In this document: piece after piece, positions 34,946-46,900 of the stretch
Numbering within the stretch: position 1 is the first letter of the stretch
How the letters are laid out: the number at the start of each line of letters is the position of its first letter
Assembly (NCBI RefSeq): GCF_028009165.1
Contig: NC_079242.1
Span: forward strand, 3,162,001-3,226,000
Direction: 5' to 3'
DNA: 64,000 nucleotides
Origin: Akanthomyces muscarius
Lineage: Eukaryota > Ascomycota > Sordariomycetes > Hypocreales > Cordycipitaceae
The notes under the pieces: generated by a model
Told to the model about the DNA's origin: nothing
Databases searched by the model: none
The model's input: only the letters and a program-made list of their open reading frames with translations
Made by a program: the position numbers and the translations under genes

Positions 34946-37900
34946 TTATGAATTGACCTCTGCAAACCATGTCCGCAGCAGACCAGCCAGCGCACTCGGC
35001 AGCTCCTCCAGGTTGTGCACAATCAGGTAGTACTGGAACGGGAAGGTGTCGAGGTACCGCTCAATGACGACCCTGCTCTCGCCGCCCTCGTTGACAAACT
35101 TGGCCTCCTTGAGTTCGAGCACGCTGTCACCCTGCTTCTTGTCCCGGTCGTCCATGATGATGAAGACGACCATGATGCGCTCCTCCATGGCCTCGCGCAG
35201 CAGCCGGCGAATCTCGTCGTGCGCCGACGACGGGGTGAGGCCGTCAGAGAGAATCAGCGCCAGCTGCCACAGGTCCGCGCCGGCGCCGCCCCCGCCCGAC
35301 TGCTGCCGCGCGAGGCGGAAGTTGTCAATCGTCTGGCGGAGCAGCTGCGCGATATCCGTGCGGTCCTGCGAAAAGGAAAACCTTTGCAGCACCTTGGCGC
35401 CCGTGTCCGACGAGAACGGGTCCGAGAGCTGGTGGGCAGTGAAGACATCGGCGCCGAAACCGAGGACGCCGACCTGACCAACTTCCAGCATGGTGAGGGA
35501 GCGCGAGACCATGACGAGCGACTCCATGGCCAGCGTGCCCGAGGACGACTCGCCCATGCTCTTGGAATCATCGACGCAGAGCATGATCTGGTACGTGCGC
35601 TTGGTGGGGATGCTGCGCCGCATCCAGATTTTGTCGCGCTTGTAGCTCGATGCAATGTACGGGATGATGCGCTTGATGTTGAGGCGCTTGCCGGTGCGGA
35701 AAGCGCCAGAGAGCTTGGTCGACTGGGACGGCGTGAGGATGAGACGCAGCTGCGACGTCAGGGAGAGCGAGTGGCTGTGCGTCTTTGTCTGGAAGTTAGA
35801 CCACTCCTGTAGGCAGTCGCCAAACTCGCGTAGCTGACGGTCTTCGTCGGAAATGTGTGTAATCGATAGCTTCTCAGAGGCGTTCTGGAGAGATTCGTCC
35901 TCGTCAAACTCTTCCTTCTCGACGCCGTCCTCTTCCGGTGTAGGTTCTCTGTCGTAGTTGCCCTGTCGCGTCTTGACGCCGGATCGGCCATCGTCTTCCC
36001 GCTCATTGTCAGCCTTGTTGCCGTCTGCCTCTTCCGTATCCATTTCGTCTGGAATCTCGTCTGGCTGTTGCTCATCTGCTCCCTCTGTGACACGGCTCTC
36101 CGGATCCTGCTTCTCTTTATCGATAGCCATGGTTTCATCCATTGGTTGGATGTCTTCATTGTCTGCAGTGCCCATGGCCTGAGTATCAGGTGCAGTGCTG
36201 TCGTCCTGGAGGTGCTGAAACTCTCGCTGCGCCTGCTCGTCAGGTTGATCTGACTGTTCTTGCTTGACGTCCTCGTTTGGCTGGGCGTCCTTGATATCAG
36301 ATTGCTGACGGTGCCAGCGCTCTAGAGCATCCCCGAGCTTCTTGAACGGGTCACTGCGCGGAGTTTCCGGCTCTGCTGCATCTTCTTGTTGCTGCTCGGC
36401 CGACTTTTCTGTCCGGGAAATGGCTCCCTTGTTTCCGGAGCTGGTGTTTTCATCGGCACCAGCCTCTCCCATGTCACCTTCATTTTGCTCCGCCGCATTA
36501 GCCTGGAATTGGTCGTCCAACTCCATTGCATCCTTGTTTTGGTCCTGTCCAGAGCTCTTCACGTCGCTCGGGGCTGCATTGTCCAGCTCAGTTGCATCCG
36601 CGGGATCGGACTGATCCTGGGTATTATCTTGTTGCTCTTCCTCCATTTTGTCCTCCTGCTCTGGCTCTTCTTTGACCTCTTCGTCAACTTCATCTTCGCC
36701 AACTGCGTCAACGTCTTTCTCTTCCGCTTCCTCTTTTGCGTCGCCCTCTTCCTCGCCGTCTTCAGGATCGGCTGGCTTTTGTTGTGTCTCATCACCAGCT
36801 TCCTCATCTTCATCTTCTTCGACGTTGTCCTCCTGCTGTTCGGGGGCAGTCTCGTCCTTGTCTATATCAGAGAGATCGTCGAGGTCTTCGTCACCAGACA
36901 TTTCTTCCTCGTCTTTCATGTCCAAATCCATCTCTTCAGGTAGCGCAAGCGTCTCGTTTTCTTGGACATTCTGGTCCTGCTTATTGAGTTCCTCCTGCGC
37001 CTGAACATCTTCATCTTCCTCCTCGGCTTCTTCGTCCTTGTTGTCATCCTTGTTATCATCCTTTTTGTCGTCTTCGTCCGCTTCCTTTTCGGCTTCCTCC
37101 TTGCTAGGCTTCGTCTCATCGGGAATGGGATCGTCGTCCTTCTTCTGGCCCTGCGCTTTGTCTCCCTGCTGGTCTTTGTCGGCCTTCTCCTCGTCTTCAC
37201 CATCCCACATCTTCTCGTCCACGGCAGTAGGATCCAGGTCATCAACATCACCTGCCTCCTCATCCATATCATTCTCTTCCTCTTCTTCCTCTCCATTCTT
37301 GGATCCATTTTCGTCATCTTCGTCGGCGCCGTCTACGCTGCCCATGTCACCCTCGAGTTCTTCATCAGCCATATCAACGGCATCCTTCTCGTCCTCCATC
37401 TCGCCACTCTCTTCCTTGTTTGCCTCTTGCGCGAGTTCAGTCAGGTCTTCGTCGGGTTGAACATCCTTGCTAATGTCATCTGCACCTTCACCATCGCCAA
37501 GACCGGTACCGGCCTCAACTTTGCCTTCTCCGGAAGTTTCATCGGACTTTTCTTGTGGCGTGCAGAAGCCTTGGCCAGCGATTTGAGTAAACGCGCGAGT
37601 CAGGATATATCCCAGATGCGTTGTCGACTTATGCACATTGAGCGCATTTTCAACCGCCTTTTGACAGAAGAAGACAAATTCTTGAAGAATTGGCGAGACA
37701 ACCGCAATCATACCAGCGGCTGCACTGCTTGTTGTCGCCGAGTTCAGGTCCAATTGCTCCAGTAATTGCAGCGACTGCTCCACGCTTTTGGCGAACCCAT
37801 CCATGCGGAGTTGCTTGATTACCGAGAATAGACCGTCATTATGGTTCACGAACCAGCTCGGCTCTTCTTCATTTGTTGGAACCTCGAAAGCTTTCTTCTT

Positions 37901-40900
37901 CGCGGCCTCCACAGCAACCAAGATAGTGTCACTGAGTCTTGCCAGAATACCTCCAAAGTTAGCGAGGGGAATGCTTTGAAGCTCAGCGCCTGCCGTTTCT
38001 ATCTCTGCCTCCGACCAGCTCGAGATGTAACTAAGAACAAAGGACAGGTTGGGAGACTGTTGCATCAAGTCTGCCAGCTCGGAGCGCAATTCACCAAGTG
38101 CATCCGAGATGTTTGCGTGCGTTGATTCATAAGACTCTGACGTCAGGTTTGTCGGCAGACTTGGTAGTGCGCGCAACGTCTTGAGGTGTCCATCCAGACG
38201 GCCGACCCAGCCTTGGAGCTTTTCCAAGACTGAGTCATGACCTGTGCCAAGAAGCTTTCCGTGAGAGCGCACTAGATTGATACCAAATTTAAGTAGCTGC
38301 AAGACCCAAGGAAGCAGAGTCTCGATATTGCTATCAACAGTCCGGCACCGCAAGTTTCCAAGCCTCTCAAAATGACGTAGCTCGGTAAAGGAGTGCACAG
38401 CATCCTGAAGTGAGCCCAGAGAGCGAGCCGTTGTGGCGATGCTTCGGCGCTGTGCTCGGGTGAGGTAGATAAAACCTTCGACAAAACCGATACTGCGGTT
38501 AACTTCGGCAGAAGTGAGATCTTCTGAGTGGTCGCGGGCTGCATCGCGGACTTTGGGTGCAAGGTCTAGCATCTTGTGGAAATAGTACTCTGCCTCGTTG
38601 ATAGTGGCAGAGCTGTCCAAAGTAGTATTCGCACCAGATGCAAGAACCACAGCCAACGACTCTTGTTCCGCAAGCGGTTCTTGGGCAAGGTTGTATCTCA
38701 GGCCCATGTTGCGCAGTTCTCGCAAGGTATCAGCGAAGAGCTTGCGCTTTCTTGTCTTCAGATGCTTCACCTCAGTCTTGTTTTCCTCGGTAAGATTTGC
38801 TGGTGTTTCTTTACGAAGCTCCGCCATGGACTCTTCCAAGCTAGAGAGGTACGACTCAACGCTCTCGGCGACCGTTCCAGTGATCTGCGCAGTATTGGCA
38901 ATGTTGTTCATCACGGAAACAGTCTTTGTCACATTTGCTAGTCGCTTATGGCTAGCAAGCCATCCAGGAGCATTTGACTCCAGAAGAGTCAACATGGCCG
39001 TCGAAACACCGTGCTCACTGGGGTGAGCAATGCTGACGTTTCCGGGGAAGGTCGTTTCATCAGGCAGACCCTGGATGATCAGGGTCTTCATTTCTTGACC
39101 CAAAACGCCGCGGAACTTGCGCACAAGTCGGAAGAGCTTGAGATGGGACTTCTTGGCACTCTCACGGAGAGCAGTAATGTTTGTGTCTTTCCAGCTAGCC
39201 ATGAGCAGCACATCCTTCATTTTCTTGTCAATCGGCGTGCGCCCCGTAGTAATTATCTTGGCCGCGGCAGTCTCGAACCTCGCGTAATAAGCAAGGAAAT
39301 TGGCAACAGCTTGCGTAATAACGACGAGATTGGGATAGTCCTGGATCAGAGCCCTCAAATGAGCCAGAAGTTGTCTGAGAAGGGAAACTCGGGTCTGAAA
39401 CTGGCCAACAATCGACGTAGAAAAGTAAGACTCCAAACTCTGCAGGAGAGATGTTGCATATATCTGCAACTCGGATTTAGAGTCGACCATCGACAGTGGT
39501 ACAGCGATAATAACTTGATAGGCAATAAACCACCAGGAGTAAGCGTCCTCCTCGCATTTTGTTTTCTCCATGTCGAACAGATTTCCCCATGTGGATAGTT
39601 CAAGTCTGCGCCAGCGGATAATTGTGCTGGTGAGGGCATTGTGCAAGTTCAAAGCGCCGTACTTCTGGCTGGCCCAGCCTCCAAATTGCCATTCGTAAAC
39701 GAGTGCATGCAGGTGCTCTACCTTGTACACGATACTTGCAAGGGGCTCGGAGTGAACAAGTTCCAAAACTCCATCGCATGCCTGAATGACATCGACAAGG
39801 GGCTGCATGTGGCCAATCTCATCAATCGTCTGCAGTTCTCGGAACTTGGCCCGGATATCATGAACGATGGCAACCAATTGGCGTGCCTCAGTGAGGTTGG
39901 CGTGAGAGTAGAAGTTGTAAGTCTTATCTATTGGCGGTGTTTGAAGCTCGTGCAGCTTTTCGCTTAGAAGGAGCACCACAGGGGCGATAAGTTTGCTCTG
40001 CAGATCTTCGTCGAGGCTGGCATGGCCTTCGGACTCGCGTACAATCCGGTTGCAAATGCTGAAGCACACACGACGAAGGGCTGCAGAAGGCTCGTCACTC
40101 TCCAAGAAAAGTTTCTTGTGGATCTCTGCCACCTTCACAGAGGTGTTGCGTACCTCATCCTTGTTCTTTTTTGGCTTGGCTGAGGGAATCTCTTCCTCAT
40201 ACGAGGGGAACAGCTCATTGAACTCTTCAGCGTCAACTTCTTCTTCGTCTTCCAAGGACCCACGGAACCGATACATGCTCGTTCTGGCAGCTTCCTCTGC
40301 CCTATCCGCTTCGAGGCGCTTGCTCCATTCGTCAAAGAACGAGTGGAAGCATTCAAAGACTCGCTGTCGTGAATCATCATCGAGCTGCGACTGCCCATTG
40401 ATGGCAATCCTGCTATTTACAACATCGAGAAATTCAAACGATTTGTCTGCTTCCGGAAGGAATCCGCTCATCTGTAGGCCGCCGACGAAAGGAGTGGCGC
40501 TAGCGATAGCTTGGATAGGGCTAGCCAGCTTGGCTGCATTTGAAGTATCGCAAAGCGAAAGTCCAATCAGGAAGCAGCGTAAAAGACTTGATACCGGCCG
40601 CGTTATGTCCTGGTATGCCTGGAAACGGGCATTGAGGCGGTCAAGCAGTCTCATAATGTTTTCCTTCAGCAAGGCAAGGCCGCTGTCGCTGTCTGTGGAG
40701 TTCGCATGCGACTGCAGAATCGTAATAATATCAGAGCCGACGATGGATTTGAGAACATTGGAGAACTCGGCATGGATCTGGCTCAATTCGGACCGCTCAG
40801 GTCTGAAGACAGGGACAACCTCTTTGGGAAGCGGGTCCAGCTGATCGATCTCATCAACGAGGATCTGCTGTCTGGTGCTTGTGAGCTGGCCGGCAAAAAC

Positions 40901-43900
40901 CTCCTCAAATGCATGAATGTGTGAGAGTCTCTCGCGTAAGAAGTTTTCGAGTTGCTCGAAGAATTGTCTTTCCATCATAGGACTGAGCTGAGGGTCGATA
41001 ATGCGGTCAGGTACATAGAGCTTCGTAAGTCCAATTGTAAACTGAACCCAAGCCAAACCGGACTGTAATGTGCTGCGGCTATTAGACAGCTTCGAGGCAG
41101 CAACACTAACGATTGAAGCGATAAAGTGATCAAGAACAATCTGCATGAAATGGGCGGGCAGGTTCTCGTTCACAGAACAAGCATCTCGCAGGGCATTTTC
41201 ACCGCCATCAACTAGGGCGCTGAACTCTGACGCTTTCGAAAATAGCTCGAGGCCAAGCGCTTGAGATGCTTCGCCGTGACTTGCGAAAACATCAAGCAGA
41301 AGAATCTGAAGAACTCGATTGAGCTGGGTGGTGGGATCGGCAGAGATATCGGAGGTCATTTGTGCCATCTGCCGACCCAAGGCTGGCAGCTCAGCTTCGA
41401 GGAGCTGAAAGGAGTTTAAGGTGACTGAGCCGATGTTGTTGAGCTTATTCCAAGCAGACGACATCAGGCGCCCATCCCAGGGATACTGGTTCTGATAGGC
41501 CAAGCAATCAGCATACTGCAGCCAAGATGCAGGACCAGCGGTGCTTGCGAGCATCAGACGGGCTCGAGTCGAGAGATCAGACAAGATGGAGAGTTCGTAG
41601 TTGCCAGCTTCGGCAGTGGGCTTAGCACGCAGCATATCAATTTGTCGCAGACCCTCGAACTGCGAAGCAAAGAACGGCACTCGTTTTCCTGTCTCGTCTT
41701 CAGTCTGACTCTCAAGCGATTCAACAACGGCAGAAAGCTCTCGCACGAGTTCATCGGAGCTGCTGGCACCCGATCGAACAATGGCATATGCCTGCTCCAT
41801 AGCCTGCTGGGCCTTAGCGAGCTCCGGAATGCTAGCTCTTGTCTTCCAGCGAAGCTCGTCAAATCTTGTCACAAGCTGATCCAGCTTGAGCACCTCGTCG
41901 TAGATAAATTGGCTAGGTATGGGGAGCGGGCGAAGCGTGTTCCAAAGCTGCTCCATGCTGAGACCTGTTGAAAGCTGGAATCCACTGGCAAAGTCACTTT
42001 GCAGCTTTCCCAGGATAAGTGAAACCAGAGCAGAGAGTGCTGGGGATTCAATTTTCGCAAGCTGCTTCTTCAATAATCGTGTACCCTGTGTCAGATGAGC
42101 CTGGAACCTGGCTTCATCCAGTGTTTCCTCGGTAGCTAATGCAATTGTACGTTCAATGTAGTTCCATACTAGACTCAAAAATCTGGCAGAGACCTGATGC
42201 TCGTTCGATGGCGCATTGCCGAGGTATGCACGAATAGCACTCAGCACGGCGTCCATGAACGCTGCCAACCTGACAGTAGAGTCCTTCGACACAGCAGCAA
42301 CACGATCACTGATGAGCGATCGCTGCAGTCTGTTAAGAGCGCCTAGTTTTGAAGTTCGAGCCAAAGACTTTTGGTGATCAATGGATTCTTGAACACTGAA
42401 TATCTCCATACAGGAGTCGTAGATGGTCGCAATCCACTCTGCCGAGTTGCCATTCTGTGCGAGGCGCGACACGGCATAATTGTTTAGCGGGTGGATAGGC
42501 TGCGATTGGGCTGTACCGCTAATGAGAGCCTCAGGCAAGCTCGAATAGAGGTCCGAAACGCTCTTTCGGGCATCAGACCCGTTGGGAGACTGAAGAAACT
42601 TGACAAATTGCTGCAGATGAGCGGAGAGAGATGGCTCTTGTCCAAACTCGTTCGTGAAGCGCAAGAGAGTGGCTAGGTCTTGAAGGTTAATGTTCTGAAG
42701 AGAGATGCGCAGAGCATCAGAAGGCTTGTCATTCTGCACCAGCAGCTGCGAAGTATTAAGAGTCGACAGATATCTCTGGAGACAGCTCTCCACAGGTGCG
42801 ATGTAATGAAGACTGGGATCCACACTCGGGGGGCTGTCACATAGATAAATTTCAACAGCTCGGTTGCGCATGGCGCGAGACAGCTCGCCATATCTTGGGT
42901 CCACGGTGAGGAAAATCCTGAAGTCCGGATGGGGTCTCACAACCCGTGGTTCGCCTCCTGGTCCGCAGTGCTCATTCACACTTAGGAAGCCATTGGGTTC
43001 CAGAAGCGAATTCAGACGATCCAACACGGACGCGTTGCAGAGGTTTGCGTTATCCAGGACCAGCCACTGGCCCGATTCCAGAGCCTTGATAATGACACCA
43101 TCAAGCCATTCAAATCGCGGGTTCTCAAGCACAATTGGCTGCGCGAGAAGAGCGGCAAGTTTCGACAAGTGAACGCTGACATCCGAGTTGGTGGGAAGCT
43201 CCTGGAGAAGCAAAGTAACAGAGGACTGGATGCGTGAGATCTCCTCGCTTTTGCCAGAAAAATTATCAATCTCGTACAGTAAAACGAGAACAGAATCAGG
43301 GAGCTTGGTCGGAATCATAGTCATGATGGAATCGTGGAGATAGGCGCGCAAGTCGCGAATAGCAGCATTGACTTCGCGAAGAGGATCAGCTTGTTCAAAA
43401 CCACCCACAAGGTCCATAGTGTCGATATCCGCATTCATTGGGAATACAACTAGAGGCTTTCCGGATAACGCCGCGACGTACTCCAGCAGCGCCGTCTTTC
43501 CAAAGCCCGAAGGGCTGGTGAGGATGCACGGAATATTTTGCTTGACACAGATCATGAGAGACTCGAGCTCGGGAAGGCGGGGGACAACGTTGATTGGTGG
43601 CAATCGTTCAGGTTGCGAAGAGGAATTCCGAGGAAGAAGTGCAAGGCCGACTTGGCTAGAGTCGGCATTCAGGTCGTGATAAAGGCTGTGGCTGCGTGGT
43701 TCAGCGCCAAAAACCTGGGTGTAGAGCTTGGTGACTTCGGAACGATCCTGCGGTAAGCGAAAGCGCTGCCGCACCATGATGTCAAGGAAATCATCGGCCT
43801 GGCCCTGCTGGAGAATGGGGTCAGAGGAGTTGAGCAGATGCAGCCAGCGAAGAACGTCACGTAAGTTAAACTCCCAGGGTCCGCCCTGTGCGCCAAAGGA

Positions 43901-46900
43901 ACGATCGAGCATGAGTTGCTTATCCATGTCAGTGACAAATTGGATGAGGTTGCTGACCATGTCAGGTGGCAGGTTTGGGAAGTTGTGCGATGCGATGAGC
44001 TTAAGATCCTCATCTGTAAACACATCGGCATAGACGACAATGAAACGATTGACAAAGGATGCGGGCAAACCCTTTCGGCCGCCGCCCTGATGGTGGGGAT
44101 TTTGCGCAGCAAACAGGCGGAAATTGGGGTGGCGCTTGAAGACTTGGTCGAGTTCCGAGACGTACACTTCACCACGATGGTCCAGGCAGGCATTCAGACC
44201 CTCCAACACAGACTGCGACGCCAGGTTCATTTCGTCAAGCAGAACCCATTCACCTTTTTGCATGGCCTGCAAGAAGGGAGCGTCGCGCCATGCAAAGTTT
44301 CCAGCCTCGGCTCCCTCAACAGGCACATCGGTACCAAAGAGATCCATGAGATCAGTCTGATCTGACAGATTGATTCGGGTCAGCGGTTGGCCACAAGCAT
44401 GTGCTAGGGCAGCGACAAGAGACGTTTTTCCTACACCGGGGCTGCCCTCGAGAAGAATTGGCTTGTGCATCTGCAAAGCTCGGACAACTCGCATGGTATT
44501 TCGTCTGGTAGTTGGGGCGTGGAAAGCAAAGTCGGCAAGCGGCGAGGCGTCCAGCGCGCGGGGAATACTGAACGCGCCGATAGCCAAGTTGTCCGGCGTC
44601 ACCCTGAACTCTGGCTCAGAATCATAGATCTGAGAAGCATCCTTGCCCATGAGTTCAGTCAGTTTGTCGAGGCACTGCTGCCGCTGTCGTTGGGTAGCCT
44701 GGGTATCTGTGGCGAGAACAGCAGAAGGATTGGCACCAATGCTGTCGATGAAGATGGCCGACGCACCGTGCACCAACGCAAAGGGAATCTTACTCGCTGC
44801 AGCAGAGTTCATGAATTGAACCCAGACCAAAATTTCACGGATGGAGAATGGAGTGGTGGCCATTGGGCGGAAAGTGGCACCAAACCAAACAGCAAAGTCA
44901 ATGATGACCTTCGTAGCCTGCTTGACCTCGTCCTTTAGTTTTGTCTGAACAATTTCTTGAATATCCTCGTCGCCGGACAATTGAGGAACCCAAATCTCCG
45001 TAAAGCGATTTCGAAGAGCAGGCGACAGCTCCTTCTTGCCAAAGTCACCACCGGGGTTCATGGTGGCGAAGAACTGGAAACCGGGCGCGCCAACCACAAA
45101 AGAATCGTTGCTGCCCTTTTCGGCCAGAAGCAGCGTTCTTTGGGGCTCAAGAACCGAATTTAAGCGCTCAAGCACGGAGTCGTCTGCAAGAGAAATCTCA
45201 TCTAGTAGGAAGAATTGTCCATCTCTCATAGCCTCGACAAGAGCACCATCAGACCACTCAAAGAGGGCCTTGCTCCGCGTAACATTGCTGGCGATTTTGC
45301 CCTTGAGAGCTTCGTTCACTTGATCGCTATGAATGGCTTGCGATTGATAAAGCTGGTACTTTTCTTCGGGCGATGCCGGAATGGAAGCTCCCACGAGCGT
45401 AAGAGCCAGAGCAAGGTCCTTGTCCAGCGTATCAAGAATCGCTCCGCGATTGCGTACTGGTCGCTGCGAACCAATCAAATCTCCGGTTTCTGTATTCTGG
45501 TGAGCGTTGACAATATGCAGCTCCGTCTTGAGAGCCTCCGCGAGCAGCTGGCAAACAGTGGTTTTACCGCAACCAGTCTCGCCGACGAGGAGGACAGGCT
45601 CGTTGTTCTTCAGCGCCCGCGAAACCAGTACATAAAGCCGACGCATGGCGTGAGTCCAAACAACACCCTGGCCATTCTGCTGGGTAGCAAAGCTCTTCAA
45701 TTCGGGTGCATCTCGTGCGGAGTAGAGCTTGTGGGTGTCAATCTTCACCTTGAACACCGTTTCGATGATTTCCTTGACGGCCTGCCTCTCCTCGTTATCT
45801 CGGACTCGCTCAGCAAGAAGCATAAAGCCATGCGCGGCGATGTCCTCGCGCGTTTCCGCCTCACGCAGTGCCCATCGGAACAAATCTCGGAGAGTGGCAA
45901 AGCTGTCTTTTTGCTCAAAGAGCCGGCTGGTCTGTCGAAGTCTGGAAAGCTCCTTGTAGACGGAAACAATACGACGGCAATCGGGAGGGGACGTATTACG
46001 ACTGCGCTGTTGCAGAATGAACTCAAGCTCGTCTTCCGGGATGTCGTCGAAATGAAGTTCCAGGAATCGATTTCGGAAAGCACGCGAGAGAACTTTTCGT
46101 CCACCATAAAGACCCGGTGGGTTCTGAGTCGCAAAAAGAATAAAATTCTCATGTGGACGCACGACTTCTTGAGTCTCTGGAATCAGCAGCTCGCGGTTGT
46201 CATCAAGAAGTCTGTTCAGTGCTTCAAGCACGTCTGTAGGTGCCAGGTTCAGTTCGTCGAGAACGATCCAATGCCCCTGTCTCATTGCCTGCACAAGAAC
46301 TCCCTCTTGGAACTTGAGCTTTCCATCTGATCCAGATACGTAGGTACCAAGATACTCCTGTAAGTCTGTGTGCTCGTGGTTGTTGATTCGTACGAATTTG
46401 TTGCCCGTGAAATTGGCAAGATACTCAATCATACTTGTTTTGCCAGCGGAGGTAGGGCCCTGGATGAGGATGGGGAATCGTCGTGTGGAAGTGGCACGAA
46501 CCAAATTGAGCAAGTTGCGCTCAACATATGGTGTGATAATGTAATCATCTCTCTCCACTGGCTGTTCGTCTCCCTGGAAGAGCCAATATTGTCTATCGCG
46601 CGCCTTGTTTTGAAACTTGACGTAGCTCCTACCGTCACTGGGATGCTTGGGAGGCTGCGAGAGCAGTGACTGCGGGTCGCCATGGCTGTCGAGAAGGTGA
46701 TGGTAGATGAGTGGCACCAGCATGTTCTCGGATTGGCGGTCGAGTAGGGTCAGAAAACCCATAGAGAAGCCTTCGTACAAAGCTCTTCGGACGCCATATA
46801 GAGAGCCGATGGTATTGACATAGGTCAGTACACGAGTGAGCGTTCGCAGACTGAAATGCGGGACCTCGTTGGCGCCATCCACAATTCGCTTCTGCTCAGC

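Noticed and set aside
36386..37765. Long plus-strand frames antisense to midasin, up to 267 residues and strongly hydrophobic
   Set aside because: They are reverse reads of the GAN-rich codons for the Asp/Glu-rich region, which yield Leu/Phe/Val/Ile or Ser runs; no domain and no start context.
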